A DNA stretch of 64,000 bases from Roseofilum acuticapitatum BLCC-M154 (GCF_030068475.1 NZ_JAQOSP010000041.1:1-64000); one strand, 5' to 3'. Shown: positions 44,673 to 55,005, counted from the first letter of the stretch. Made by a program: numbers and translations. Notes: generated from the sequence alone by a model not told the origin.

Positions 44673-45787
44673 AAGTTATTTACAGATAAGTTTAACGGTA
44701 AAACCACAGTGAATGTGCTACCCACTCCCACCTCACTTTCTACTGTAATCTCTCCCTGCTGTAAATCGATAGCCCGCTTAACAATTGCTAATCCTAACCC
44801 CGTTCCGGGAATATTTTCCACCGCATTACCCCGATAGAAAGACTCAAACAAGTGTTCTTTTTCCGATGAACTAATCCCCATGCCCCGATCTACCACTTTT
44901 AAGATTAACTTTTGAGGATCATTATATAGCTCCACAACTACACGGGAACCCGATGGCGAGTATTTGACTGCATTCGAGAGTAAATTATAAGCAATATGAT
45001 CCATTAATTCTGGGTCTAAATAAACTTGATGAGTTTCTAAAGCATCCGTTTTTAACTCAATTTCTACCTTGGTTTTAGGAGATGCTTTGATTTTCGCGAT
45101 CGTGTGGGTACATAGATGTTGAATATCCATCCATTCAGGTTGTACTTTTACTTGGTCAGACTCAACTTTACCAATCACTAAAATATCTTCTAGAATCTGA
45201 GTCATGCGCTGGACACCTGACTTAATTCGTTCAAAATGCACTTGTTTTTTGTCTTCTGTCCATTTATAACTATATTTTTCTAATAAACCCGTAGAAAAGA
45301 GAATGGTTGCTAAGGGAGTACGAAATTCATGGGAAACCATTGTCACAAACCGAGATCTTAATTCCAGTAATTCCCGTTCTCTCAATAGATTTTTGGTCAT
45401 TTCCGCTTCTACTTGAGCGCGAGATAAGGCGATTTCTAATGTGGTATGTAAGTCCCTTTCTTCAAAGGGTTTAACTACATAGCCAAAAGGATTCGTTTTT
45501 GTCGCTCTCTCTAGGGTACTGGGATCGGTATGAGAGGTTAAGTAAACTACGGGTATATTAAACTCGTGCAAAATTTTCTCCCCTGCTTCTATGCCATCCA
45601 TATCTCCTTTGAGAACAATATCCATTAATACCAAATCTGGCTTAACTTTTTGAACTTTTTCTAAGGCTTTTTCTCCGGAGCTGACTATCCCTAACACTTC
45701 ATATCCCATCCGCATTAAGCTATTGCGGATATCCATCGCAATGATTCGCTCATCTTCAACTACTAATATTTTGATTGAATTCATCAT
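44669..45787 (-). CDS. response regulator-histidine kinase hybrid
   Basis: 372 residues: receiver (about 5-125, VVEDERIIAMDIRNSL, acceptor in LVLMDIVLKGDMDG), then HisKA with MVSHEFRTPLATILFS and HATPase (LLSNAVKYSPSG, DRGMGISSSE, GTGLGLAIVKRA). The start lies 32 bases inside the end of the PAS kinase gene, and its stop overlaps the GGDEF/EAL start by four bases, so the order of translation is tightly coupled. Distinct in sequence from the hybrid at 41760. Confidence 0.93.
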   Translation of the reverse strand: MMNSIKILVVEDERIIAMDIRNSLMRMGYEVLGIVSSGEKALEKVQKVKPDLVLMDIVLKGDMDGIEAGEKILHEFNIPVVYLTSHTDPSTLERATKTNPFGYVVKPFEERDLHTTLEIALSRAQVEAEMTKNLLRERELLELRSRFVTMVSHEFRTPLATILFSTGLLEKYSYKWTEDKKQVHFERIKSGVQRMTQILEDILVIGKVESDQVKVQPEWMDIQHLCTHTIAKIKASPKTKVEIELKTDALETHQVYLDPELMDHIAYNLLSNAVKYSPSGSRVVVELYNDPQKLILKVVDRGMGISSSEKEHLFESFYRGNAVENIPGTGLGLAIVKRAIDLQQGEITVESEVGVGSTFTVVLPLNLSVNNL

Positions 45788-47957
45788 TTTGATCTGCCTT
45801 TTGATTATGAACCCAAGGAAAAGTAACCTGAATTTGGGTTCCTTGATTCCCTATGATATTTAAGTCTCCTTCAAGTTGCTCGACTAGATTTTGGACTAAT
45901 TGTAATCCCAAAGAATTGATTTGTTCTAGATCAAAATCTTGGGGTAATCCTCGACCGTTGTCTTCAACACCAAATCTGATTTCCCTAGGAGATTCCTGTA
46001 TAAAATAAACTTCGATAGTTCCAGTAGATCGTCCTAAAAAAGCATACTTAAAACAGTTAGATACTAATTCATTGACTATTAATCCACAAGGAATTGCTGT
46101 ATCTACATCTAAGGCAATTGATTGTAGGCTAAAGTCTATTTTAATTCGTTCTGATGATATGCCATAGGAACTGACTAGATTGTTGACTACTGTATAAATA
46201 TAATCTTGAGCATCTACTTCTCCCATCTCTTGGGAACGATAGAGTTTTTCATGAATCAAACTCATGGATCGAACGCGATTTTCACTATCTTTGAAGAGTT
46301 CTCGATCTTGGGGATTTTGCACATAACTCGATTGTAATCTTAGGAGACTGGCAATGACTTGTAAGTTGTTTTTGACGCGGTGGTGCAGTTCTTTCAGTAA
46401 GGTTTCTTTTTCTTGGACGGATGACTGAAGTTTTTCGTTGAGATGCCGTAATTGAGCCGTTCTTTTTTTTACTCTAGACTCTAAATCTTCATTCAAAGAT
46501 TCTAGGGATTCGGCGGCTTTTCGCTGGCTGGTGACATCACTAAAACAATGAACTCGACCGCGAATCTGACCACTGAGTTCATAGGGTCTAGAGACCAGTT
46601 CAATTACGCGATCGTCAATGAGTTCAATGAGATTTTGGTGAATTTCTGTGGGGTCTTGATAATCTTGATTGATCAAGTTGATAAAGTCTTCTGGATAGCG
46701 GACTTGATCGAGTAAGAAGGCATTAACTAACTGGGAGTCTCTAGAGGATAAGATCTCTGGAGGAATGCGCCACATTTGCACATATTGTTGATTAAAATTG
46801 AGGATATCTCCTTCTGGATTTAAGACTAAAATGCCATCAGCCGTAGAGTCTAATGTGGCTTGCAGCAGGGAAATCGAGCGCTCTAAAGCGACTTCGGTTT
46901 GTTTGCGTTCGGTGATGTCTTCGGAAATGGAGGCTAAACGATAGACGCGATCGCCAGACGGATGACGCACGGGGAAACATCGGGTACGAATCCAACGAGT
47001 GACACCACTGGGGTGTAAGATGCGGTATTCCTGTTCCCAGGGGCCGTGACGTTGAGCGGGTAAGGTGACTTGAATGCGATCGCCTTCTTGAGGATGAATC
47101 ATCCTTAACCAGGATTGGGGGTTTTCATATAAACTATCACAGGATTCGCCCCACACTTTTTCATAGGATGGACTGACATAAATCATTGCTTGGCTCTCGA
47201 TGTCCATGAGCCAAAAGACTTCATTGAGATTTTCTACCAAATGGCGAAACCGCTCTTCTGAATCTCGCAGCGCTTCAATATTGAGGGTAGTTTCAGTTAA
47301 GCTATTACCCAGGCAAACTTGACCAACCACTTCTCCATCATCATTTTTCATCACCATCCCTTTGATGCGGTAGGGAATGGGCCCCGCACGAGTGAGCAGC
47401 AGGGTATCAATTTCATGTTGTCCGTCTTGAAAAGCTTTTTGGATATGTTCCCGCATCATCGGTTGCTCTTCAGGAGGAAAGAGATTTAAAACCGATTGAT
47501 GTATTAAGCGCGTTGGGTTTAAACCGGTAACTTTTTCTAGAGCTGAGTTCCACCGTTTCAGATAATATTCAGTGTCGATGGAATACAGAATATCGGGTAA
47601 GCGGTTAAACAGGCCTTGGCGAGCGTTTAAGCGTTGCGATCTCTCATAGGCCGATAAGACTAACCGTAAAAACTCCTCTTGTTCCTCCCGATTGTCCTCC
47701 CCTAAGTTAGCACAGGCAAGCTGATGGCCATGCACCACATCTACTACACTGATACCGGAAGCTAAAGCCAATTGTCCTAAAAAGATATTGGCAGATATGG
47801 GAAGGGTAGGAACAAGCAAGCCATTTTTCTGACCTGTTGCTAAGGTTTCACAGGACTGGGTATCCTCTGGATGAGTGGCTTTTCCCTGAATATAGGCATT
47901 CAATTCTATGGCATAACGCTGATGAAACTCAGCTAATGTCTCATCTTTTGAGACCAT
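45756..47957 (-). CDS. multi-PAS sensor histidine kinase (HisKA_2 type)
   Basis: 733 residues. An N-terminal ~110-residue region of a kind seen in cyanobacterial sensors, three PAS domains (about 125-235, 240-355, 365-485; the second followed by a typical PAC segment ASISEDITERKQ), a coiled coil, then the HisKA_2 phospho-acceptor (ELHHRVKNNLQVIASLLRLQ) and HATPase (GLIVNELVSNCFKYAF, EDNGRGLP). No membrane segment, so it is a cytosolic sensor; ligand unknown. First gene of the four-gene operon. Confidence 0.93.
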   Translation of the reverse strand: MVSKDETLAEFHQRYAIELNAYIQGKATHPEDTQSCETLATGQKNGLLVPTLPISANIFLGQLALASGISVVDVVHGHQLACANLGEDNREEQEEFLRLVLSAYERSQRLNARQGLFNRLPDILYSIDTEYYLKRWNSALEKVTGLNPTRLIHQSVLNLFPPEEQPMMREHIQKAFQDGQHEIDTLLLTRAGPIPYRIKGMVMKNDDGEVVGQVCLGNSLTETTLNIEALRDSEERFRHLVENLNEVFWLMDIESQAMIYVSPSYEKVWGESCDSLYENPQSWLRMIHPQEGDRIQVTLPAQRHGPWEQEYRILHPSGVTRWIRTRCFPVRHPSGDRVYRLASISEDITERKQTEVALERSISLLQATLDSTADGILVLNPEGDILNFNQQYVQMWRIPPEILSSRDSQLVNAFLLDQVRYPEDFINLINQDYQDPTEIHQNLIELIDDRVIELVSRPYELSGQIRGRVHCFSDVTSQRKAAESLESLNEDLESRVKKRTAQLRHLNEKLQSSVQEKETLLKELHHRVKNNLQVIASLLRLQSSYVQNPQDRELFKDSENRVRSMSLIHEKLYRSQEMGEVDAQDYIYTVVNNLVSSYGISSERIKIDFSLQSIALDVDTAIPCGLIVNELVSNCFKYAFLGRSTGTIEVYFIQESPREIRFGVEDNGRGLPQDFDLEQINSLGLQLVQNLVEQLEGDLNIIGNQGTQIQVTFPWVHNQKADQNDEFNQNISS

Positions 47958-48143
47958 TATCCCTCCAGACTACTGATATTGTAATAATTTCTATAGGGGT
48001 TTGGACATTTGGATTGCATGATTATTATTCTACCGCAGTTGGATCGATGGGCGATCGCCGATCGCAGCATGAGGGGATGACAGGACATGGACTTGGGACA
48101 GAAGAGAGACCCTTCTTAGCCATGAGCCATCACCCCATCAAGA

Positions 48144-50051
48144 TTAATGGTTCAGAGTTAATTTACCCAGACGATTTTGTACCTCTAAATAAATCAACAA
48201 CGCATTCATATCGGCAGGATTAACCCCACCAATTCGAGAAGCTTGACCCACCGTCAATGGACGCACCTGGTCTAACTTTTCCCGCGCTTCCATCGACAGA
48301 GTTTCAATTTGGAAATAATCCAAACTCTCCGGCAACTTCTGATTGGCATGACGGTTAATTTGGTCGATCTGATTTTGTTGGCGTTGGATATAACCCGAAT
48401 ATTTAATTTCAATCTCTGCCCCTTGTTTTTCCTCCAAGGCTAACTCTGGATTGCCCAATTCATAGCGCTCTAAATCAGCATAATGAAAGCGGGGACGGCG
48501 CAATAAATCCGCCAGGGTAATCGACCCCTTGATTTTTTGCCCGGTATCGGCGACAATCTGCTTGCCTACGGGATCGAGTTCTTTGACACGAGTTTCATAC
48601 AGCCGTTCTTTTTCGGCGATAATCTTCTCTTGTTTCTGGGTGAAAAGGCTCCAGCGTCGGTCATCAATTAGGCCAATTTCTCGGCCCAAAGGTGTTAACC
48701 GTTGATCGGCATTATCAGAGCGCAACAGCAGACGATATTCTGAACGGGAAGTGAGCATCCGATAGGGTTCGCGCAGTTCTTTGGTACACAAATCATCAAT
48801 TAATGTCCCCAGATAACTTTGTTCGCGGGCAAAAATAATCGGCTCTTGTCCGCGTACTAAGCGCACGGCATTAATTCCGGCTACTAATCCTTGAGCGGCT
48901 GCTTCTTCATAACCGGTTGTGCCATTAATTTGTCCCGCGCAAAACAAGCCTTCTACCTTCTTCGTCATCAATGTGGGATAACATTGGGTGGCGGGTAAAT
49001 AGTCATATTCCACCGCATAGGCTGGACGCAACATCACACAGTTTTCTAAGCCGGGTAAAGAGCGTAACATCCTCAATTGCAACGTTTCCGGTAAACCCGT
49101 AGAAAATCCTTGGATATATAACTCCGGAATGGTGCGGCCTTCGGGTTCAATAAAGATCTGATGGGAGTCCTTGTCGGCAAAGCGAACAATTTTATCCTCA
49201 ATACTGGGACAATAGCGCGGCCCTTTGGCATCTACCCATCCGCCATAGACGGGGGAAAGGTGCAAGTTATCACGAATGAGTTGATGGGTTTCGGCGGTAG
49301 TGCGGGTAATATGACAGTCCATCTGTTCCCGTGTAATCCACAGTTCCGGGTCAAAACTAAACCAACCGGCTTCATCTTCTCCGGGTTGCCGCTCCATTTT
49401 GCCATAGTCCACGGAGCGCTTATCCACCCGCGCAGGGGTTCCGGTTTTCAGCCGTCCGGTTTCAAACCCTAAGCGGTTCAGGGTTTCCGTGAGTCCCACG
49501 GCGGGAAATTCTCCAGCTCGTCCGGCATCCATGGATTTTTTACCGACCCAAATTTTACCACCGAGGAAGGTTCCGGTGGTGAGAATGACGGCGCGACATC
49601 TGAAGGCGACTCCAAAGTAGGTTTCTACACCAATAATTTCATCGTTGTTTCCCAGTACCAAGTCGGTAACCATGCCTTCGCGCAAGACCAGGTTTTCTTG
49701 GGTTTCGACGATGGTTTTCATGACCGCAGCGTATTCGCGCTTATCGGTTTGAGCGCGTAGGGCCCAGACTGCGGGGCCCCGTGAGGCATTGAGGATGCGT
49801 TTCTGGAGATACGTGCGATCGCTCATTTTACCAATTTCTCCCCCCAACGCATCCACCTCATGGGTCAATTGGGACTTAGCCGGGCCTCCCACAGCCGGGT
49901 TACAGGGTTGCCAGGCAATTTTATCCAAATTCAGCGTCAGCAGCAGGGTGCGACATCCAAGGCGGGCCGAGGCGAGGGCTGCTTCGCACCCGGAATGGCC
50001 TGCACCGACAACAACGATATCAAATTCATCTTGGAAGTCTACGGAAGTCAT
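48144..50051 (-). CDS. mnmG: tRNA uridine-5-carboxymethylaminomethyl enzyme MnmG (GidA)
   Basis: FAD-dependent subunit that, with MnmE, modifies the wobble uridine of several tRNAs. The ATG at 50051 gives 635 residues, normal for the family; the open frame extends 17 codons upstream, but the FAD motif [20 protein letters not shown] sits correctly from this start. [27 protein letters not shown] and SGYIQRQ are characteristic. The start codon lies inside one copy of a 75-bp direct repeat (50047-50121), with the other copy at 50880. Confidence 0.96.
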   Translation of the reverse strand: MTSVDFQDEFDIVVVGAGHSGCEAALASARLGCRTLLLTLNLDKIAWQPCNPAVGGPAKSQLTHEVDALGGEIGKMSDRTYLQKRILNASRGPAVWALRAQTDKREYAAVMKTIVETQENLVLREGMVTDLVLGNNDEIIGVETYFGVAFRCRAVILTTGTFLGGKIWVGKKSMDAGRAGEFPAVGLTETLNRLGFETGRLKTGTPARVDKRSVDYGKMERQPGEDEAGWFSFDPELWITREQMDCHITRTTAETHQLIRDNLHLSPVYGGWVDAKGPRYCPSIEDKIVRFADKDSHQIFIEPEGRTIPELYIQGFSTGLPETLQLRMLRSLPGLENCVMLRPAYAVEYDYLPATQCYPTLMTKKVEGLFCAGQINGTTGYEEAAAQGLVAGINAVRLVRGQEPIIFAREQSYLGTLIDDLCTKELREPYRMLTSRSEYRLLLRSDNADQRLTPLGREIGLIDDRRWSLFTQKQEKIIAEKERLYETRVKELDPVGKQIVADTGQKIKGSITLADLLRRPRFHYADLERYELGNPELALEEKQGAEIEIKYSGYIQRQQNQIDQINRHANQKLPESLDYFQIETLSMEAREKLDQVRPLTVGQASRIGGVNPADMNALLIYLEVQNRLGKLTLNH

Positions 50052-50121
50052 GGCGTTGCGGTTGAACGGAAAACATAGACTTTTATTGTAGCAATCTGAC
50101 AACCTGAAGAAACTTGATTTT
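50047..50121. repeat. 75-bp direct repeat, left copy (mnmG start region)
   Basis: Matches 50880-50954 with only two differences (GT/AC at 50055-50056). Covers the mnmG start codon and its whole leader up to three bases before the PIN gene stop. Confidence 0.92.
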
Positions 50122-50123
50122 CG

Positions 50124-50579
50124 TTAAGATATCAACTTGCTCGGATCGATCGCCTCAATTTGAGAACACCAAGCAAAATCCTTGGTATTAAAAGTATAAA
50201 TTGTGCTAATTTTATGGGCTAACATAATGGCAATATGAAGTAAATCAAAGACTCCTCCATTGGTGACAGGACGTTCTTCCAATAAAGTGATCCAACTCTC
50301 AAAGAGATCCACCGGAGTTGACAGCAAGCAGATATGGGGCATCTGACAAATCCGTTTAATGCGGATAATTGCTTCTGTTGGCTGTAAAGGGGTGGCTAAA
50401 ATAGCCGGATTAGTAATATAGGAGTAAAATTCTGCTAAAACCTGAGATGAAACACACAAAATTTCCCGGTCGGTAGGTCTAAATATTTCTAAGGCGGCTT
50501 GATGTTGAGGAGCTTTGAGATTAGCAACATAAGCGAGTATATTCGTGTCCAGATAAATTCGTTTAGCTTCTGTTGCCAT
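50124..50579 (-). CDS. PIN-domain toxin (VapC-like)
   Basis: 151 residues from the ATG at 50579. PIN acidic residues are in place: Asp in YLDTNILAYV, Glu in VLAEFYSYI, and Asp in NGGVFDLLHIAIML and NTKDFAW. PIN toxins of this type cleave RNA. A small protein with the properties of an antitoxin overlaps its 5' end by 17 bases. The module sits between two copies of a 75-bp repeat, which suggests insertion between mnmG and the large ATPase gene. Confidence 0.85.
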   Translation of the reverse strand: MATEAKRIYLDTNILAYVANLKAPQHQAALEIFRPTDREILCVSSQVLAEFYSYITNPAILATPLQPTEAIIRIKRICQMPHICLLSTPVDLFESWITLLEERPVTNGGVFDLLHIAIMLAHKISTIYTFNTKDFAWCSQIEAIDPSKLIS

Positions 50580-50769
50580 AAAGCATCGTCCGATTAAAGG
50601 GCTGGAGAATTTCGCTGGCAAAAAACAAGGAATTTAGGTCTGATTCTGAGGAATTTTCTGGGGTTAATTGCTTCTGCTGTTGATTTCGCGTTTTAAAGGT
50701 TTCTATCATCAGAGAAATTTGCTCGATTTGTCCTGGGGTGAGTCCAGTGATATCAATAGTTTGAGTCAT
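50563..50769 (-). CDS. probable antitoxin of the PIN module
   Basis: 68 residues, with an N-terminal helical segment (DITGLTPGQIEQISLMIETF) and a Gln/Ser-rich tail, overlapping the PIN gene by 17 bases. Size, position and overlap fit the cognate antitoxin. I do not recognise a specific antitoxin family and no AbrB or ribbon-helix-helix motif is clear. Confidence 0.65.
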   Translation of the reverse strand: MTQTIDITGLTPGQIEQISLMIETFKTRNQQQKQLTPENSSESDLNSLFFASEILQPFNRTMLYGNRS

Positions 50770-50879
50770 TTTTGAGTTGGGTTCTAGGGGTTGTTGACAT
50801 TTTAGCTAATTTTGGCGCTCAGGGTCAGAAAGTGGGTTTCTTGGGTGCTTAAATCTCCTCTAATACTAAGTCTACAAGA

Positions 50880-50954
50880 GTCATGGCACTGCGGTTGAAC
50901 GGAAAACATAGACTTTTATTGTAGCAATCTGACAACCTGAAGAAACTTGATTTT
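50880..50954. repeat. 75-bp direct repeat, right copy
   Basis: Second copy of 50047-50121. Here it contains the last 12 codons and stop of the large ATPase gene, and a vestige of the mnmG start (ATGACT, then GTAGACTT) that leads nowhere. Confidence 0.92.
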
Positions 50955-53900
50955 GGGTTGGGAAGTGCGAAGACCAAATATACGAGCCAAATAATAGTGA
51001 TCTGTGTGTTCGGAACAGTCCCACTCAGCGCGACTGACGTAAAATGGGATGCGATCGCACTGAGATTCATCTGTAACTGTTGTTTTTGCGTCAATATACA
51101 AAAATTCTGCACCCTGTTCATCCAGAATTACAAAATCATAGGGTTGGCGTTGTTCTCGCTCTTGGTTAAGCCAATGAACACGATCTTCACCAAATTTTTC
51201 CACCAACCGATGATATAAAAATTCTTCCCCTTCCCGACCAATTTCAGCAAGATTTTGTTTATAGTAACTGATACTGACTGGGGATAAATCTTGAATCTGA
51301 ATAAAACTGAATGGGTCTGAAAATTGCACCTTTTTCGGTGGAGCAAAGAGATGAACGACAGCCTCATAAATTCCCAATTCATGCAAGGCAAACACTAAGC
51401 TAGAATCATTGCCGATTTCTGCCGCATCTTGTAAAAGATTAACTACCGATAATTTTTCCTTACTTTCAATTAACTCAGTCACTTCCTCTAACGTAACCTC
51501 TTGCACTAAACGATTAAAGCTCTCAAACTCCCGATCGGTCATTTCCTGTCTCACCGCTTGAAAGTCTTTAAATTGCTGCGTATTTTGGGCAAAATAGTCT
51601 AGATCTTGCTCAGAAACCTCTGGATTTTCTGCCAAGCGACTTAAAGCCGAAAGTTTATCCTGGTGATTGAGAATCTTAAAAATACCGGTACTGACTTCTG
51701 GATCGTTCACAGTTTTCAGTAATAGATTGGCTCTGTTTTTATAAAAATAGCGAAATATATCTTCAATATACGGATCTGAGTAATGATTAGACCATTCAAG
51801 TAATTTCGTGATTATTCGAGTAAACTTAGGATCTCCAACTTTATCTTCTCTCTCCCAATTTTCTAGCGCTTCGTCAATCTCTCTAGCAATATCTTTAATC
51901 GTTTTGATCTCTTCTTGCTTATGAAAGAGATTTTCAGCATTAACGAATCGTTTATCCAACAGAAAATCATTCCAATAGTCAGACGTGAGCATTTCTAGGG
52001 CTTCTTTTAACTCTTCTGGGATATTCTCATCTTTCTTGAGATCTTCTTTCTGCATCAATTTACCGCATTGATTAGGCAAAAGGCAATGCTCTTCAAAGAT
52101 GGATTGATCTTGTTGATAAAGAAAACAGCAAAATTGATCTAGCCATGCAATCACCCGATCTTGCTCCCAGTCAAAATATTGCACTAAACTATCAAGCGTT
52201 TCTTGGTTTTTAATATCAGCAGCAATAGAGCTAAAAATCCATTCATGAACGAGACTCCAGGAAAAAGACCCCATATTCTCTAAGTGTTTTTTATCGGGAA
52301 TTTCTCCAGGATAAAAATCATGGGAAAATTCCCAAATCTGATGTTTGATAGAGGTTTGAGGCTCGGAGGTAGGGAAATAGCTAATTAAATGATAGATGGG
52401 GCGACTCAAGTTCCAATACTCTGAAGCATCTTCTTCCTTTTTCGCAACTTTAATACAAGCATTAATTTCATCAGAAATATTTTTAACTGCCTTCTGATCA
52501 ATGTGATTTTCAAACCCTGTAATTCTCCGATCTAAGAGAATTTCTCGACAGGGTAAACTCAGCATTTCCATCACATCTTTCAGTTCTTCTGGAATGCGAT
52601 CGTCAAGGTAGCACCCTTCATTGTTGATTAATATCCCCTTTTGATTCGGGAGAAGACAGTATTTTCTCAGGAATTTATCATGATGATCTCGAACAAAGTG
52701 AAGTACAGAATTCAGCCATTGCAGTGTTTGTTCAATACTCTGATCCAGATGTTCTGCGAGTGCTTCAACGGTTTTGAGCCGATGAATATCTTCTAACAAG
52801 TTCTCAAACGTATATTTGATATCCTCTGGGAATTTTTGACCCAAGACTGATTTAAGAATGTCGTGCCAATCTAAAATCTGATCGGCTTGGGGTAAATATT
52901 CAGGATAAAACTCAGAGGCTAACTGAGCAAACTGTTGGACTTTGGATCGGTTTTTGTAACTGGGAATTAGGGCTTCTTTAAGGGGAATTCTTCCTCCGGC
53001 AACGGTATCGACTAAGGTTGTATTACTCAGTTGAACGACTAAGTTATCTAGAATTTGCCTGTTGTACCATGGTTGGTCAATATTTTCTGGCAGTTTAGCA
53101 CCCTCTTTTAGTTTTGCTAATAGGTGAACTTGATGCCAATTGGAGGAGACTAAATGGAGTAATTCAGCATAAAGAGCGTTTGCTTCTTCTAAAATTTCTT
53201 TATTCTGAGGGGTTTTGATGGGATTATCAGGATTGAGTAAGATGCTATCTCTGGGTTCGGTGGGATTGAATAAGGGACTATTGATGACGACAGGATAGGG
53301 AAAAGTTTCTGAACCAATGAGGGGAAATTCACAGAAGAGGGTTGGGATTTCGTCGGCAATTTCTTGGATGGAATAGAGATGATTTTCTCGTGGTTCAACT
53401 GCAATTGCAAGGGTAAGGGTTTCCTGAGAATTGGATAAGCAAGCAATGGTTTGTTGGTGTTGTTCTGAATCCCCCTTTTGTTGCACAATGGTGACGATTG
53501 ATAGGTTATGGATTTGATGACGCTCTAGGGTGGTGTAGCTGTAGGTGATATCTTGCGTTCGATCGCATAGGGTGACGGAAGTAATGGTAGGGATAAAAGC
53601 CAGTGCATAGGCGATCGCATGATGCAAGTCCTGAATCCCAACTTGAGCTACCTTAAAGCCAGCTTCATCTAATACATAGCGAAAGCAGGTATCACAGGTT
53701 TGATTGGGTTGATAGTTCTCGATGGGAGGATAGGAGCGATCGCTATCGATATCTTCAAAGAGCGCAAACGCATCATCTACGTTTTGGATCATTTCGTCTA
53801 AGTCGGTTGCACTGCGATCGAGAAGAATCTTAAATGGCTTGTAAATCAAGGTTTGATCGTCCTGATTTTGCAACACTCCACTGACTTCAACCTTACGCGA

Positions 53901-54251
53901 GAGTAAGTGAGTCGTCATGAAGCCTGTGCCAAATTTTCCTGTAGTTTTAGGCGTTTGATGTTCTTCCCGTTTGCGCTCTTTACTAGAAACCTGTTCAATT
54001 AAGTAAGTAATATTTTCAATAGAAAAGGGATTACCATTGTGTCGAAACTCTACATACTCCGGAGTCAAGATGATTTCCACCTTAACTTGCTCATTGGCTA
54101 CATCTTTAGCATTTTGGAGCAGTTCCCAAATCCACCGTCGCTTAGAAGATGCTCGGTTAAAAAGCTGATCGATCCCATCGAGGAGTTTAGTCGCGATCAC
54201 TTTCTGGTAGGCTTTTTTCCTCGCCTCTTCTGCCTGCTGTCGGATACCCAT
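50916..54251 (-). CDS. sacsin-like GHKL ATPase with C-terminal DUF3883 domain
   Basis: 1111 residues. The N-terminal ~200 form a Hsp90/sacsin-type ATPase: N-box WIWELLQNAKDV, FRHNGNPFS, and TGKFGTGFMTTHLLS. A long helical middle (about 330-980) follows. The C-terminal ~110 residues are DUF3883: IGREGEEFLYHRLVEKFG, then PYDFVI...FLYIDAKTT, a D...D-A-K pattern of PD-(D/E)XK-like folds. This architecture recurs in stand-alone genes near defence islands. ATP-gated nuclease or chaperone-like defence is an inference. The gene is alone, with a PIN module downstream and Uma2/XisI genes upstream. Its last codons lie in the 75-bp repeat. Confidence 0.85.
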   Translation of the reverse strand: MGIRQQAEEARKKAYQKVIATKLLDGIDQLFNRASSKRRWIWELLQNAKDVANEQVKVEIILTPEYVEFRHNGNPFSIENITYLIEQVSSKERKREEHQTPKTTGKFGTGFMTTHLLSRKVEVSGVLQNQDDQTLIYKPFKILLDRSATDLDEMIQNVDDAFALFEDIDSDRSYPPIENYQPNQTCDTCFRYVLDEAGFKVAQVGIQDLHHAIAYALAFIPTITSVTLCDRTQDITYSYTTLERHQIHNLSIVTIVQQKGDSEQHQQTIACLSNSQETLTLAIAVEPRENHLYSIQEIADEIPTLFCEFPLIGSETFPYPVVINSPLFNPTEPRDSILLNPDNPIKTPQNKEILEEANALYAELLHLVSSNWHQVHLLAKLKEGAKLPENIDQPWYNRQILDNLVVQLSNTTLVDTVAGGRIPLKEALIPSYKNRSKVQQFAQLASEFYPEYLPQADQILDWHDILKSVLGQKFPEDIKYTFENLLEDIHRLKTVEALAEHLDQSIEQTLQWLNSVLHFVRDHHDKFLRKYCLLPNQKGILINNEGCYLDDRIPEELKDVMEMLSLPCREILLDRRITGFENHIDQKAVKNISDEINACIKVAKKEEDASEYWNLSRPIYHLISYFPTSEPQTSIKHQIWEFSHDFYPGEIPDKKHLENMGSFSWSLVHEWIFSSIAADIKNQETLDSLVQYFDWEQDRVIAWLDQFCCFLYQQDQSIFEEHCLLPNQCGKLMQKEDLKKDENIPEELKEALEMLTSDYWNDFLLDKRFVNAENLFHKQEEIKTIKDIAREIDEALENWEREDKVGDPKFTRIITKLLEWSNHYSDPYIEDIFRYFYKNRANLLLKTVNDPEVSTGIFKILNHQDKLSALSRLAENPEVSEQDLDYFAQNTQQFKDFQAVRQEMTDREFESFNRLVQEVTLEEVTELIESKEKLSVVNLLQDAAEIGNDSSLVFALHELGIYEAVVHLFAPPKKVQFSDPFSFIQIQDLSPVSISYYKQNLAEIGREGEEFLYHRLVEKFGEDRVHWLNQEREQRQPYDFVILDEQGAEFLYIDAKTTVTDESQCDRIPFYVSRAEWDCSEHTDHYYLARIFGLRTSQPKIKFLQVVRLLQ

Positions 54252-54342
54252 GTTTTCCCTGATATGTGAGTATCGCTTATTGTATCATACTCTAGCTTGA
54301 CTGCGATCGCCCCCTACTCCCGAAAAACCTTGGATCTAAACC

Positions 54343-55005
54343 TTATGTTGGCTGACTCTCTAAAATTTCTCGGATTCTCTCCCGAAACGATCTCACCGCC
54401 AAACGCTGACCAACTTCTTTACTTTGCTCAATGAAACCGGGTATTTCATCCAAAGGTAAAAAGGGGAAAGCTAGACTTTTATCTGACCGTTTATATTCCC
54501 CATCGATCAGTTGATAAACTTGTAGGGTTTCCTTCGTATATCTCCACAGTTCCGGCACTCCCAACGCTGCATAAATCGTAAATTTCTTCAGGGATGAGCG
54601 AGTGTAATCTGACTCAATTGCCAAATCTGGAGGTGGATCGTTAGGCAGTTCAATATTTTTACTTCTGACTAAAGCTTCATTCTGAATATAAAAGCACGTA
54701 TCAGGTTCAATAGCACGACTTAAATCTTCCCGTTCTAAGAGCAATGAACCAACATCCATCACCTCAATTTCTAATTCATCCGCGATCGCATGAATAAAAC
54801 GGGCTATTAGTCGATTAGGGACTTCATGCTGTTGTAATGGCATCCTCAGTTCTAATACTCCTTCCTGATAAGCAATTCTCCACCCCCGATCCTCGCCCAC
54901 ATCTGCCATCAGTGCCTGATAGGTTGACCAGCTTACATTGCGTAAAATGATGCGATTTTCTGAGGAAACTTGCTCTTGTATGGGAGCCAAAGTTTTACTT
55001 GCCAT
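54343..55005 (-). CDS. Uma2 family endonuclease-like protein
   Basis: 220 residues from the ATG at 55005, which has AAGGAGA just upstream; a longer frame from 55053 lacks this. The family (DUF820) has a PD-(D/E)XK-type core, visible as PPPDLAIESDYT and KKFTIYAALGVPELWRY. Uma2 proteins occur in dozens of copies in filamentous cyanobacteria; activity and role are not established. A second, divergent member is at 57058. Confidence 0.88.
   Translation of the reverse strand: MASKTLAPIQEQVSSENRIILRNVSWSTYQALMADVGEDRGWRIAYQEGVLELRMPLQQHEVPNRLIARFIHAIADELEIEVMDVGSLLLEREDLSRAIEPDTCFYIQNEALVRSKNIELPNDPPPDLAIESDYTRSSLKKFTIYAALGVPELWRYTKETLQVYQLIDGEYKRSDKSLAFPFLPLDEIPGFIEQSKEVGQRLAVRSFRERIREILESQPT

Noticed and set aside
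50849-51121. 90-codon minus-strand frame as a gene
   Set aside because: It is a shadow of the large ATPase gene extended through the duplicated mnmG leader; no coding signal of its own.
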